Shown here one piece after another: positions 43,688 to 55,039 of a stretch of 64,000 bases of DNA (positions are counted from its first letter, which is position 1; each line of letters begins with the position of its first letter). The position numbers were made by a program, and so were the translations under genes. The notes below the pieces were generated by a model that was not told the origin of the DNA, did no database searches, and saw only the letters and a program-made list of their open reading frames with translations. The DNA is from Dendrolimus kikuchii (lineage: Eukaryota > Arthropoda > Insecta > Lepidoptera > Lasiocampidae): positions 16,808,710-16,872,709 of the forward strand of contig CM034407.1 of the NCBI GenBank assembly GCA_019925095.2, given 5' to 3'.

Positions 43688-44083
43688 TGTTACGACCGAC
43701 AAAGACCAATTCACACCTGCAGCTTATTACCTTTCGGCATTTGGACTCCTTTTGTTTACTTTGTGTTTAAAAATTATAATTAGAAAAACAGCCTATTGTG
43801 TAATCTTTATGGTAGTCATTAGTCAGGTATGATTCTTGGAAATTCAGTCCACGCGGTCGAGTAGACATATTGTATTAGTACAATGCCCCAACGGAGGGGT
43901 GAAGCAGTCTAGCGATAAGCACAAGCGAAGCAAGACGTGTATACTACATTCGGTAATCTATTTAGTGACGGACTTTGCGCGTGTTATTATATTTGTACCT
44001 GTGTTATACGTGTTTGTATAGTTCTAATACGTTCTATAGTAATTCCACCGGCATTTTTAATTCGAGTCCTGTAACTCGTAACA
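43688..44083 (+). mobile_element. Solo LTR (family T1), full length
   Basis: 396 bp, TGTTACGACCGACAAAG to GTAACTCGTAACA, with inverted ends TGTTAC/GTAACA. Flanks GTAT and ATAT differ at one position, so the 4-bp duplication has aged. Frames inside are not genes. Confidence 0.85.
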
Positions 44084-44589
44084 ATATCATTTAAATAAAT
44101 TTGTACGGTGCAGGCGGTGTACTCAATGAAACACCCCTTAAATATGGACTGTATTATTATAGGCGCTTACAACAGCAATAGGTATGATTAGCAGTACTGT
44201 ACTAAACGGCACATTCAAGTCAATCAACACAAGTTAGCACTAGAACCCGGATGTTTTTCTGATATCACTGATATCACTAATTATATCGATTTCACCGATC
44301 AAGTTGCATTAATCAAACACCCTGGTATTCACGAGATCCACGAAAGTCACGCTGAGAGTCCAAATGGCTGTAGAGTCTTCCTAATGCTTCCTGGTATTAT
44401 TCCTTTTCTTCTCTTCTTTTTCTTTCCTTCTCCACACAAGAGTGTGTATAACTTAATTTAAACAAAAAGGGGAATGTTATGTTAATTAAAGAAGATAATT
44501 TAAACCCGTGTCGTTGGTTATACGGTTTAGTAACCGAAACACATCTTGAACATGGTAGGATCATCAGGCTAGTGAGCCTAGCGGGAGAG
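44084..44589. other. Spacer
   Basis: A small tandem GATATCACT duplication occurs near 44260. No gene seen. Confidence 0.4.
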
Positions 44590-45030
44590 GGAGCAGACCA
44601 TCACGCTCCCCTCCCGCAGAGTCTGCGTTGGTGATGGATGGTCATGCACGATGATCTCCAGCCGCCTTAGGCTACGGCTGTGCGGGCGACCGGCGGGGAA
44701 TCCGGACCCCCGCATATAAAGGCCGGAGAGAAGAGGCGGGCACCATTCCGCGCGTCCCCTTTCACCTCGAGATGAGACCTGAGGAAGCCGGAGAGAGCTA
44801 GCTATTCAACTTACAAATAGAGAGGCCATCCGTACGGGCTAGAGGCGAATACGTAAGCAAGCCCACAGCCTGGATAAGGGACCTTCGAGGTTTTAGTGGG
44901 TATAGGGTCGCACGGGGGTTTTAGTCGGTATCCCAAACCGTGACGTAGCAATAGCGTTTCTGCGGGGATTCTAGTGCTACGCCAACAAGGCGAATCCCAA
45001 ACATCGGCTGCAATTTTCCCTCTCGCACAG
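44590..45030 (+). mobile_element. R1-like LINE 3' UTR, fragment
   Basis: GGGGGTTTTAGTCGGTATCC, AGCAATAGCGT, CTAGTGCTACGCC and GGCGAATCCCAAAC follow in the same order as the minus-strand 3' UTR at 50360-50820. GC-rich, no coding part left. Family A's poly-T end abuts its right edge. Confidence 0.6.
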
Positions 45031-45067
45031 CTTTTTTTATTTTTATTGCAGGAGTTCAGCAGACAGC
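45031..45067 (-). repeat. Family A element, copy 16 (37-bp end only)
   Basis: TTTTTATTGCAGGAGTTCAG and CAGACAGCT are the tail end of family A; the rest is missing, replaced by LINE sequence. Confidence 0.75.
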
Positions 45068-45099
45068 TGATGGTCCTCAATCAGATTTCTCCTGATAAA

Positions 45100-45420
45100 A
45101 AAAGGGTAAGGAAAGGAATGCTCCGATGGTTCGGGCATGTGGAAAGAATGCATGATGAAAGAATGACTAAACAGATATACAATGCAAAAGTGGATGGATG
45201 CAGAAGTCGTGGAAGGCCACGACACACCTTCCATGATCAAATTAATCGTGTACTAGCAAAAGGTGATGTCAGGTGCCTTAAGAACAGACGAGCGTGCATG
45301 ACAAAAGCTATGAATGTCAAAGAAGCAAGTGAGGTGTGTAAGAATAAGCCTGAATGGCGCTCAGTTGTTCGTGCCTACCCCGCAAGGGAACTGGCATGAA
45401 TTTATGTATGTATGTATGTA
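45100..45420 (+). pseudogene. TATG-LINE ORF2 C-terminus, copy 4
   Basis: KGMLRWFGHVERMHDERMTK, GCRSRGRPRHTFHDQINRVL, then LKNRRACMTKAMNVKEASEV, ending PARELA and a stop, then TATG repeats. The frame is uninterrupted for the whole remaining C-terminus. AAAAAGGGTA (left) and AAAACGGGTA (right) may be its target duplication. Confidence 0.8.
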
Positions 45421-46262
45421 AAAACGGGTACTGAACTTTAAAACAAATAACTCTTTAATAAAGACCAACTTCTAAATTATGTATTACTCCTGTAGCAGAA
45501 TGGATGTTTAGTTTTTTTTTAATTTATGTTATTTCCATCGATTGTTGGTCCTTCGCACACTAATTATGTTATTATTATATGTTTTAAATTAACTTTTTTA
45601 ATTAAAATATCTATTTAATTCTAAATTATAGGATACCCCTTAGGGGAGTGAATATGTAAAACGCGTTTACAACCTGCATCTCGCCATTGTTGGCGAGATT
45701 CTTACAGTTTTAATAATTTTATAAATAATATGAAGCTTTTTCATAAAATAAATGTTTCATTTATATCTATATATAGGTGACTCAAATTGATTGACGTTGA
45801 AGTATTCTTAAAGCTAATAAGATTAACTTAACAATTTAAACATGTCCCATGCACAAAAGATAGCGGATATTGATTACGTGCTACCGCGCCATATTATTAC
45901 CTCATACATACCAAATATTAAAGAAAAATAAACCGTATGTATACACAATAAGGTCTAAAACTTTTGGAAGCGCATTATAAAAGAAATAAGGAAATGCGGC
46001 CAAGACGTGACGAATCTCTCTGCGAATAAAGAAAAAGCAAATCTTTAGATTTGTATTTTTATAAGCAGAAAAAACGGCAAATAACAATAGGTTATGGAGG
46101 AAAAATATTATACATTTATTTCTTAAGACGATTTTTGGTATATTCTGTGGAAGTTTCCACTCAGCTCGTTAAGTATCCTGTTCAAGTTACAATTTGGATT
46201 GCATTTTCTTAATAAACACTAGTTTATTAATATGTTGCAATAATAATATAATAGTTATATGT
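45421..46262. other. AT-rich spacer
   Basis: No gene or repeat recognised. Confidence 0.4.
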
Positions 46263-46445
46263 TTGTGCCCTTTGCTGTCGAGACGCTTGGACCGTGGGGT
46301 CCTGAAGCCATGAGCCTCTACCAAAATTTATCAAAACGACTCATTGACTCTTCAGGTGATCAGAGGGCTGGTGCTTACCTCGGACAACGGATCAGTATGG
46401 CGATCCAGTGAGACGAAGACGGTGATCTAGGCTCAGTATTCTACT
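46263..46445 (+). pseudogene. RLE-type LINE C-terminal fragment
   Basis: CPLLSRRLDRGVLKP-type frame noise aside, the frame from 46266 reads VPFAVETLGPWGPEAMSLYQ, then RLIDSSGDQRAGAYLGQRIS and MAIQ, a stop. It matches VETLGPWGP and RAG-YLAQR blocks at 6140 and 56720. Confidence 0.75.
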
Positions 46446-46679
46446 TATAGTCTTGAGGAACTATGGGTAGAATACAATACAAATAAGTTTTCTTTGATTG
46501 TATTAGATTATTTATAAATTTCTTCATTGTACTAGCTTATAATTTATGTATATTACTGAATAATAAAAACTAGTAAAAACATTCAGTCAATAAGAAAGTT
46601 TCATGAAATAATATCGCTTATCTTAGCATACACAACAAAATCATAAGAAAAAAAGACTAGAATAATAGACGTCATTAAA

Positions 46680-46930
46680 AGAGTAAGGACTCTGAAACGG
46701 AAATAGGCAGGACACACAAGTAGGCAAGAAGACAATAGATGGACAAAGAAAATCTATGACTGGCTACCCAGAGATCGGAAAAGAGAAAGAGGAAGACCTA
46801 TAAAGTGGCGGGAAGATGTTTTCGTTAAAGTGTGTGAAATGAAATGGAGAAGAACAGCTGGAGATAGAGAAAATTGGAAAGAGTTGGGGAAGGCCTACGC
46901 CGCAGAGGCGACTTCCATTATTTAATGTGT
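46680..46930 (+). pseudogene. RTE-like LINE ORF2 C-terminus
   Basis: Blocks RVRTLKRK and AGHTSR-like, then DNRWTKKIYDWLPRDRKRER, GRPIKWREDV and TAGDRENWKELGKAYAAEAT. This is the RTE-style end with R(W)AGH, GRP-RW and DR-W--L-EAY. Small frame breaks are present. 54110-54620 is similar. Confidence 0.65.
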
Positions 46931-47399
46931 ACATTATATACTTATATATTTAAAAAAACTAAATTAAATGGTAGAAATAAAGACTTTTTCTATTTATTTT
47001 TTTATCTTAGCACATAATTGAGGTTAAAACGTTGTTGAATGTTTTATCTCGCCATTGCTGCCATGGCGCGAGATAAAGAAAAAGCAACCACATGTATTTC
47101 AAAATTGACATTGTTGTTGAATGTTCAAAAATAATATACTAAACTTAATTTAAAAAAAGGTTACTGTACTAACAGTGGTTATTTAATCTGTACAATCAAA
47201 CGTCACTGTCATTAACGTCAAACAATAATGACAACTGACTGATCATCGAGCTCCTCGCCCCATTCCAATATCTGAAGCGAACACGGTCGCAAGCATTTCT
47301 AATATAAGATATCTGTTAAAATAATAACTAAGAGTTAACAATACTGTTACTTCGATTATAATCGGTCTGTGATTAGGTCATGTCTGCTTTCCTATTTTC
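46931..47399. other. Spacer
   Basis: Contains a small repeated CTCGCCATTG phrase also at 45690. No gene seen. Confidence 0.35.
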
Positions 47400-47770
47400 C
47401 TGACCAAACTCAGAATTCGTGATAACTCCATGTGAGTGTGGTTTAGGTGATGGTTATATTGAGCACATCTTTTTTACTGTTCCTATCCAAACCTATTTGG
47501 GCACCGACCTTTATTGTGTTATTTTTTAAAATAAATGTTTCTTTTTTTCTTCCTGTCCATATGGTATCTCAATGATAATGTTATTACACGCAATATTTTT
47601 CTTTTAATTTAATTTCATATTAAATACATATCAATTTACACAGTTCCAAAATAATTACTCCGTCGTATGATATCCTTTCTCCTGATTATCCTCGCCCTGT
47701 TAATGTCAATTATCTGCTAACTTTATCAAACAAGTTCTCTGTATATATTTTAAGTAAATTTTAATAAAAT
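47400..47770 (+). pseudogene. Possible LINE C-terminal remnant
   Basis: TPCECGLGDGYIEHIFFTV recalls the Cys/His patch 'C.CG......H.....C' at the end of Jockey/I-type polymerases, and PSYDILSPDYPRPVN follows after about 200 bp. Low certainty. Confidence 0.35.
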
Positions 47771-48130
47771 TGTTTTGTGAGATAATTTCTTCTAAGTATA
47801 GCTTTGTAATTTTTATAATGTTTGTAATATTCAAAAATATGTTTCGTCCGACTAATAGTTAGTATATATAAGTACATGTACAGATATTATGTACTGTATT
47901 AAAAATCCTATATATTCTATTTAGTGAACTCCAGGTTTGCTGTAAACTTGTATAAACTACTGGCCAAATTTTTAGATTTTTAAATATATTTTTTCTTTTC
48001 CACCTGCCTCTTTATACTCTGAAATTGGCAAAATCAGTGCCATTTGCATTGAAGCCAACAATATTAAAGAAAAAAGAAATAAACTTCACAAAGAGGTTAC
48101 ATAATTGTTCTGTTTCATGGCTACTGAAAA

Positions 48131-48212
48131 TTGGCCGAAACGTGGATGGAGTTATGGATTCAGCGTGGCAATGCAGCGACCCAGCTGGGCACACTTCCTT
48201 CTGGAGATGGTT
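48131..48212 (+). pseudogene. RLE-type LINE scrap joined to family A
   Basis: WIQRGNAATQLGTLPSGDG matches the end 'IQRGNAASLLGTFPVSDSG' of the RLE LINE at 56850-56905. It stops exactly where family A copy 17 starts. Confidence 0.7.
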
Positions 48213-48440
48213 GCCAGGTGGTAGGGTATTTGCTCGATTGGATGGCGACCACCCCTGGTCTAGAGTATGCCGCTGTAACAACCTTGTGTTATGTTCCGGC
48301 ATGTGACCAGGTTCCAGTCTCCTTTAAGAGAGCAGCAGCGCATTTGTAGCACCTTTGGTGTTGCAAATGTCCATAGGCGATGGTAACCGCTTTCCATCAA
48401 GTCGGCCGTCTGCCTGTCTGCTGAACTCCTGCAATAACAA
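48213..48440 (+). repeat. Family A element, copy 17 (head missing)
   Basis: Starts CCAGGTGGTAGGGTATTTGC and ends CTCCTGCAATAACAAAAAAG. The truncation point is nearly the same as at 39869. Confidence 0.85.
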
Positions 48441-48890
48441 AAAAGATGGTGCACATAGTCTATCATTACTTTGTAATCGCAGTTTTGTTTAATAATTATT
48501 GTTATTGAAATCTTCGTCTGAGAGTTGATTTTGAAACCCTAAATTGCATAAATGTGGTCGATACCCTGACGCAATCAGACCTTAGTGCCCATAAACCTTA
48601 CTGAGAAGTTCCAATGTAAACAAGTATAGATATATGCACATAAAGAAATATATTGAAGTGTATCTAGAGAGATAGCGGGCGCATGCCAGCGGGTCCCCTT
48701 CCAATCAATTTGCCAGAGCAAATATTGTTTGTAACGCATTTACCCGCTTTTCAATCTATATCACGTCAGGGCGAGTCGACGACCTTTGTTTTCTAAGAAA
48801 ACATTGTATTATATTCAAAATTCTTCCTTTCGCCATGCGAAAAAGATGTCTAGCGATAGCAATTTTTAAAGTTCAAGGAATATTACTTAT
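48441..48890. other. Spacer
   Basis: Nothing recognised. Confidence 0.4.
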
Positions 48891-48901
48891 CATATCTTGG
48901 T

Positions 48902-49350
48902 ACATACATACATACATAACTTCACGCCAGTTCCCTTGCGGGGTAGGCACGAGCAACAGAGCGCCATGTAGGCCCATTCTTACAAACCTCACTTGCTTCT
49001 TTGACATTCATAACTCTTGTCATCCACGCTCGTCGGTTCTTAAGGCTCCTGACATCACCCTCTGCTACTACACGATCAATTTGATCATGGAAGGTGTGTC
49101 TTGGCCTTCCACGACTTCTGCATCCATCCACTTTTGCATTGTATATCTGTTTAGTCATTCTTTCATCATGCATTCTTTCCACATGCCCGAACCACCGGAG
49201 CATTCCTTTCCTTACCTTCACCCCGACACTCTCTTTCAGACCAACTCTCTTTCTTACTTCGATATTACGAACGCGGTCCGCGAGCGTCACTCCGCAGATT
49301 TTGCACAGTGCTCGCATCTCGACCGCGTTTACTCTATCACTCTACGTTTA
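48902..49350 (-). pseudogene. TATG-LINE ORF2 C-terminus, copy 5
   Basis: Minus strand: MRALCKICGVTLADRVRN, KGMLRWFGHVERMHDERM, GRPRHTFHDQIDRVVAEGDV, then NRRAWMTRVMNVKEASEV, ending ARELA and a stop, then TATG repeats. Open throughout its remaining length (131 codons). Flanks CATATCTTGGT (48891-48901) and CATATTTTGGT (49351-49361) match at 10 of 11. Confidence 0.85.
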
Positions 49351-49361
49351 CATATTTTGGT

Positions 49362-49810
49362 CTGAAGTGAAAAATAAATAATGCAAAATAAGCAAAACTA
49401 AAGTAAATATTAATGACACAAACATGATGTTTTAGAGTGATGAATGACTCTTTAGATGCTCAGACTGCTAATGCTGGAGTTCTTCGAATAACTGGTCAAT
49501 GCAGCGAATATAGTAATGTCGTGATACTTTTCTTTTAAGAAGATCACCCAGATTCCATAATTTACTTACTTACGAGGAAAGACAGTTTTAGCTAGACATA
49601 TGTCTAGTACTAGTTCTCATTTTAACTGTGGAGTTTTCACAGAGTTTGGACCATAAGACATAAATAAAAAATAACAAAATATCAATTGGAAACTGGTTGC
49701 AATGACAGTATATAAAAACAGTAATAGAAAAGTGAAAGAAAAACTGTAGTAAAATAGATACAAAACAAAATAGATATAAAATTTTGTAATAGCAAGTAAA
49801 AGAAAATGTA
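49362..49810. other. AT-rich spacer
   Basis: No gene or repeat recognised. Confidence 0.4.
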
Positions 49811-50059
49811 TCTTATACTAATACGAGTAAAATCTCGTATATAAAGCTGAAGAGTTTGTTTGATTGAACGCGCTAATCTCAGAAACTACTGGGCTGATAT
49901 TAAAAATTATTTCCGTGTTAGATAGCCCATATATCGAAGAAAGCTATATAGGCTATATATCATCACGCTATGACCAATAGGAGCACTAATGAAGAATGTT
50001 TCAAAATCGGGGGGTTTTGAAAACAAATACCACGCGGACGACGTCGCGGGCACAGCTTG
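49811..50059 (+). mobile_element. Short non-autonomous Helitron
   Basis: A 249-bp version of the composite Helitrons without the 400-bp core: TCTTATACTAATACGAG start, single CGCGCTAATCTCAGAAAC segment, and GACGTCGCGGGCACAG plus CTTG at the end (one change from CTAG), followed by T. It probably shows the simple parent form. Confidence 0.75.
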
Positions 50060-50343
50060 TTAGAATATAAGATTTGTTCTTTAAAAAAGAAAATAAATAA
50101 TGCACCTCCTTTTTAAGTATCCCCGAGTTAAAATTAGCAAATAGAAAATAAAACATGAAAAAAAGTGTCTGTCTTAAAATATGACGGAGAGGTTGGTGAT
50201 TAAAAAAAAACTGGTGGCAAGCATACATAACTCTGCATTTTATTTCGTGCGAGCCTTCGCCAGGCGTCACTTTATCATCGCCGGGAAGAGACTATAGTGA
50301 CCGCTATGGATACTACTAGATGTATTTGAATAGTGTTGATAGT
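50060..50343. other. Spacer
   Basis: No gene seen; the RLE LINE sequence may begin just before 50344. Confidence 0.4.
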
Positions 50344-50359
50344 AGATCTCGCCATGCCC

Positions 50360-51358
50360 TTTTTGTTTGGCCAGGGGAAATCCGTTTGAGGACTAAGCCG
50401 CGACAGGCACAGAAGCCTGGGGGGATGTTCGCGACCCGTGTGAGTGTGGGATTCGCCAGATCGGGGGTGGCACTAGCGTGCCCGGTCAGAACCGGTGCCA
50501 CGCTATTGCCACTCCCCAGTTAGGGATACCCACTAAAACCCCTGGGTGTTCCGTCCTGCGCCTTATGCCAGGGCTACGTGAATGCGGGATTCCCAACTCC
50601 GCGTGCCCTGGCACGCATGGGCCTCCCTCACTGGGCCTCTTCCTATGCCGGAGTATCCCCCGGCTACTGCTGAGTCTAGTCCATGCGTGGGGCGGTCTGT
50701 AACGCGCCCTACGGGAAGAGAGATGAGCGCGCGCGGAACACTCGCGCTCTCATCTCGACGGCATGTGCGGGTGAGTGAGAACTCCTATACCCCTAGGGGC
50801 GCCACCAGCGCCGCCCGCTTACGGCGTCCGAAGATCACTGTCTGACCTCCGGCGTCGGCACGTCCTCCTTTGGCGGGAGCGGAGCAGGGAATTACGCTCA
50901 CGCTCCCGTTCCGCCTCCTCTTTCGCGAATATGACTTGCTCGCAGAAGGAGGAGACGGCGTCCCATCCGGTGGAGCTCCCAACCATGGTGCGTACCACGG
51001 CCGGGAGCGAGGTGTCAAATCCGGTAAGGGCGATGAGCTCCCGGCGCTGCTCCGTCCAGGCTGGACATTCCTGGAGAGTGTGCAGCGCCATGTCCTCGTC
51101 GCCCGTGTCACAATGATGGCACCCTGACGTGGCCTCGCGGCCGAGGCGACACAGGTACCTTCCGAAGCAACCATGCCCCGTCAGGACCTGCGTCAGCCTG
51201 AACGTCAGGGTGCCGTGACGTCGTCCTAGCCATTCGTGCAAAACGGGCCTCACCGCCTCAATGGTGGCGGGGCCCGCGCTGGGGCGTCGTAGGCGATCTT
51301 CCCAGACCCCCACGGCTACCTGGCGGAGCTCCGACCGACAAACCTCGATCTCGCGAGG
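50360..51358 (-). mobile_element. R1-like LINE, 5'-truncated, inserted in RLE LINE
   Basis: A 999-bp minus-strand insert flanked by a 16-bp perfect duplication AGATCTCGCCATGCCC (50344-50359, 51359-51374). It holds the polymerase C-terminus (50819-51358) and a GC-rich 3' UTR ending AAACAAAAA next to the left duplication. The base composition is far richer in GC than its surroundings. Confidence 0.9.
50819..51358 (-). pseudogene. R1-like ORF2 C-terminal domain
   Basis: The frame is open for about 180 codons and includes LTFRLTQVLTGHGCFGRYLC and the knuckle CHHC-X9-H-X4-C (GCHHCDTGDEDMALHTLQEC), then PAWTEQRR. In R1-clade elements this Cys/His motif follows the reverse transcriptase. The first few codons of the long open frame (from 51370) belong to the host duplication. 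A natural stop is present at 50819, so the C-terminus itself is intact, but endonuclease and RT are missing. Confidence 0.8.
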
Positions 51359-51810
51359 AGATCTCGCCATGCCCGCCTCAAGGACACCATCCGCCGAGCT
51401 CTTGTCACTGTCGGTGTACCAGTCGTTCTAGAATCCAATAGCTTAGTGCGCAACGATAATAAGCGACCGGATGGAATGTTTGTTAATAAGTAACCTTGGA
51501 AGATCCGTTCTCCAACAATTGAGTCAAAGGCTGACAAAGCTGCCTCATGCGTTGACATTCTCAAGTGGCGCAAATATGGAACCTTAGGAAGAGGTTACAT
51601 ATTTGTAACGTTGGGTATTGAAACATCATATCTGCGGGGGCTCCAACCGCAACGGTTTTCTACAAAGAAATGTGCGGTAAACTGTTTGATGCCGCCTATG
51701 ACTGGATCATATTTCGCGCAGCGAATTAACATTAACCATACAGCGTGGCAATGCAACCAGCCTGTTCGATACGCTTCCCTTGGGCAGCCATTTAGTACAT
51801 AGCCTGGAAT
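51359..51810 (+). pseudogene. RLE-type LINE endonuclease region, interrupted and broken
   Basis: After the right duplication: [35 protein letters not shown], a stop, then a frame with TLGRGYIFVTLGIET and YFAQRIN, and AWQCNQPVRYASLGQ. These match the family at 5850-6340 block by block, but the WD-TC-DT block and half of GPWGP are lost. Its RHA codons are contributed by the target duplication. Confidence 0.8.
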
Positions 51811-52335
51811 CCCTATTCCTTTTAATATTATAAACGTTACGCTTTCACGGAAAGACTACTGGACCGATTTGGTTATTTTGCCACGCTCGAGTAAATCCCA
51901 AAATTCCTTTTTGGGCTCCCGTACTATGGATTCATATATGAAAAAATATTTGTTGTTTACTAAAGACGATCAGAACGTGTGATGTATGTAGACTATAGAT
52001 TTTATTAATAAGAGATGGAGTATAAAATCGATTGGATCATAAATTAATAGACAATGTCGAGACAGATTAATGGTGTGCTAATAAGAATTCAACGAATAAA
52101 TAATGCTAATCCATTTCAGTAACATGGTATAACTACATTGATCTACAGCAAATGAACTATTAATGTTCGACTGGAAAACATAAAGGACTGTTTTCATCTA
52201 ATATCATCGCTTAACGCCATTAAAATGTCAGTAATTTGTCTGAGACTAGAATAGGGAGTTATAATTACGGAACTATCTTTTGTTGGGCGTCTATGTACAG
52301 TCATGGTATGAAAAGGTTCGCCTATTTTCAAATTG
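51811..52335. other. Spacer with Helitron-like scrap
   Basis: 51815-51900 (TAATATTATAAACGTTACGC, ACTACTGGACCGATTTGG) is a Helitron-like 5' scrap. Nothing else recognised. Confidence 0.4.
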
Positions 52336-52628
52336 TTTTTTATTGCAGAAGCTTAGCAGACAGGCAGACGGCCCACATGATGGAAAGCGGTTACCATCGT
52401 CTATGGACATGACAACACCAAAGGTGCTACAAATGCGCTGCTGCTCTCTTAAGGGAGACTGGAACTTGGTCAATAATGCCGAAACACAACTCAAGGTTGT
52501 TATGGTGGCATACTCTAGATCAGGAGTGATAGCCAACCGGTCGGGCAAATACCCTACCACCTGGCTGTGGGTTATTTTGTCGCCTCTTACGACAAGACAA
52601 ATTGTACTGTTTCTCCATTCCTGCACGG
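52336..52628 (-). repeat. Family A element, copy 18
   Basis: Minus-strand copy; the GGCCGCCCGGCCGC segment is deleted (ACGACAAGACAAATTGTACT) but both ends are present. Confidence 0.85.
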
Positions 52629-53640
52629 TACAATTCATGATTGATTTAACGTTCCGCGAGCACATGTTACCTTTTGAAACTAAGTGACAGAACAGACTTT
52701 TCCACAGAAAATTATGTTCGACAATAAAGTTTAAAATTACTTACATCAAAGTTGTTTGATTTTCCATCGTATCTAAGAAGACTGTTTAAAGATTTACAAT
52801 CCTTCTTCTATATCCTCATTACTTCTGAAGATTAAAACTATTGTTAATCTCAGTGTCTGTCATTGTCAACACTGCAATTTTTTTTTCACGTTTCTATATT
52901 TTATGAATGTAGCAAAACGTAACATTCTTGTACTCGTGTAAGTAAAAGTCGACTTTAAGGTGACGAATCTTTTCATACCGCGACTTTACTTGAAGATTAT
53001 TAGAATCTTCATGAATATTTGATATTAGATATAGTACAGATATGTTGCCAATGTACAAATACTAAGCGACAAAAAGGTAACCAAAAATAAAAACGAATCC
53101 TGCAATCTTACTTTTAATACTTTACAAATTAATTTAGTTTGTTTATGAAAAATTCAATAAGTATCTACATACGTATTAAATCTTTTGAAGTGAAACTTCT
53201 TTAGAATCGTGATTTGAAACTCGACGAAACGAAAAAAAGCAACACTAAAAAGAGATAAACACACAAAATTCAACCTTATTAATTCTAAATAAAACATATT
53301 TCTCTTTACCCGTTAGTATTAATTTCCATATATAAAACAGTGCATTGAATTTTCAACTTTATGCTCATGATTGAAAGTGTAATTTAGATTGAATTATTAC
53401 GAACAATGGTCAAAATACATAAGAATAAAGACGTCTGTAATAGAATAGAAATGCGAAAATTCTTATTCTCTCAATTCACTTCTACTGCGTGTGAAATGCA
53501 CATTTTTTTAATAGAAAATTCTTATTTCATGTAGATCGTGTGACCTCACGCTTACATTTCTAGTTTAGTTTTAATTTCTCATGTGTTTATATAGTATATA
53601 ATAAAGATTTTTATTATATATCACCGCCACTGTCATGTTT
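52629..53640. other. AT-rich spacer
   Basis: No gene or shared repeat recognised in about 1 kb. Confidence 0.4.
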
Positions 53641-53644
53641 GAAT

Positions 53645-53792
53645 ATTTTCCTTAGTTTAAGGGGTTGCCTGGAAGAGATCGCTTTAAGCGATAAGGCCGC
53701 CCTTTGTTCAACATTTATTGTATCTAGTTTTTAAGTTTAAATTTTGGTGAACAATAAAGTGTTTTCATTCATTCATTCATTCATTCATTCTC
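53645..53792 (+). repeat. LINE 3' UTR, copy 2, ending in ATTC repeats
   Basis: GGTTGCCTGGAAGAGATCGC and the hairpin ATCGCTTTAAGCGAT (53678-53692), then AATTTTGGTGAACAATAAAG and at least five ATTC units. Same 3' end as 25664 and 56110. Confidence 0.7.
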
Positions 53793-54036
53793 ATTTACCA
53801 TCGCAGTTTAGTAACGCATTCGTAACGTTACATCTATTTTGCATTTACCCCTTATTGCTACCTGTTAGCCTTATTCTTCTTCTTATTTATTTTATTTCTT
53901 TAAAGGAACAACAAACAGCTACAATATAACATACGAAATAAAAAGTTACAATAAGCTCAGGTAATAATATTTGAAGCCAACAACGTTGTCCACATGAAAA
54001 CATTTACAAGATTATTCATAAAAATACAAAAATATA
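53793..54036. other. AT-rich spacer
   Basis: Nothing recognised. Confidence 0.4.
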
Positions 54037-54088
54037 TACAATAAGTAAAAATATTTCATTTTTAATAGAAATATTTTTACTTATTGTA
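54037..54088. repeat. Perfect 21-bp AT-rich hairpin
   Basis: Arms TACAATAAGTAAAAATATTTC (54037-54057, first base T) and its exact complement (54068-54088) around a 10-base loop. Function unknown; may be a MITE remnant. Confidence 0.8.
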
Positions 54089-54109
54089 TTGTAGTGTGTA
54101 GTAGTGTGC

Positions 54110-54620
54110 CAGAAAGTAATGAGAGAAGCGTTCTGAAATTAAGAAGAATACAAAAAGTAAAAAGCGAAAAAATAAGACGAAAAACCAAAGTTATAGACGC
54201 CTTACAATATGCCCTAAAACAGAAGTGGCAGTGGGCAGGACATATAAGCAAGATACACAGACAAAAGATCGACATTAGAGACAATTATATGGAAGGGACC
54301 AAGAGGAAAAAGGAAAAGAGGGCGCCCAAGAAAGAGGTGGATAGAAGATATAAAAGGGATAGCAGGAAGTGAATGGAGAAAGAAAGCTATGGATAGAGAG
54401 GTCTGGAAGAAGCTGGAGGAGGCCTTTACCCGAGAAGGGGTTCCGATCAATAGTACGGAAGAAAGTAACAATAGCGAGTAAAAGAAAAACAAAACAAATT
54501 TATATATACATACATTTATATTTAAAATCACTACACGTTATATTGTAACTTAATATATTAGAAGAAGCATGTAATAGCTATTGTAGATTGGAAATAAGCG
54601 GGCTTTATTATTATTATTAT
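54110..54620 (+). pseudogene. RTE-like LINE ORF2 C-terminus with TTA tail
   Basis: KVIDALQYALKQKWQWAGHI, then after a frame change GRPRKRWIEDIKGIAGSEWR and DREVWKKLEEAFTREG, ending with (TTA)n at 54607-54621. Same motif series as 46680 and 39640. Frameshift near 54280. Confidence 0.7.
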
Positions 54621-54682
54621 AAGTAAAAATATGGATATAAAAGTAATTCATACAACAGATTATAATAATAAATAATAAGTGT

Positions 54683-55037
54683 GTGGCGAGTCACCGTCTG
54701 CCCATTTTTCCATGTTCCCTGAACATTGCGACGGGCAAACGCCATAGTCCCCATATTCCCCGACCCCTAGTACCATTAGCAGTTCACCACAATAGCCCGG
54801 TACTTTTTGTCCTCATTTCCCACAATAGTCCTACACTGGCCGGGGCTTGTCCTTGGGTGCATTACTATATGGTGTGGACAGGGATAATCGCCGGTCAGTG
54901 TCACGCCACATTTACATTAAATTTGTCAAGGGGCCTCTACGTGTTGGCCTTCCCATGGCCCCACGCAAGCCCCCCAAAAGTCCGGGCCATTTTTATGGCC
55001 CGTGGTCTTGAAAGACATACTACTAATAATAATAATC
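54683..55037 (+). repeat. Family J repeat, copy 2
   Basis: Opposite-strand partner of 9731-10090 with CATTTTTCCATGTTCCCTGA, GGCCGGGGCTTGTCCTTGGG and CACGTAGAGGC-type phrases, ending CTACTAATAATAATAAT. The 154-codon open frame across it (54683-55147) is rejected as a gene because it spans two repeat families. Confidence 0.65.
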
Positions 55038-55039
55038 GG

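Noticed and set aside
50582..51127. Several long plus-strand open frames
   Set aside because: They are antisense shadows of the GC-rich R1-like LINE; the minus-strand frame holds the recognisable Cys/His motif.
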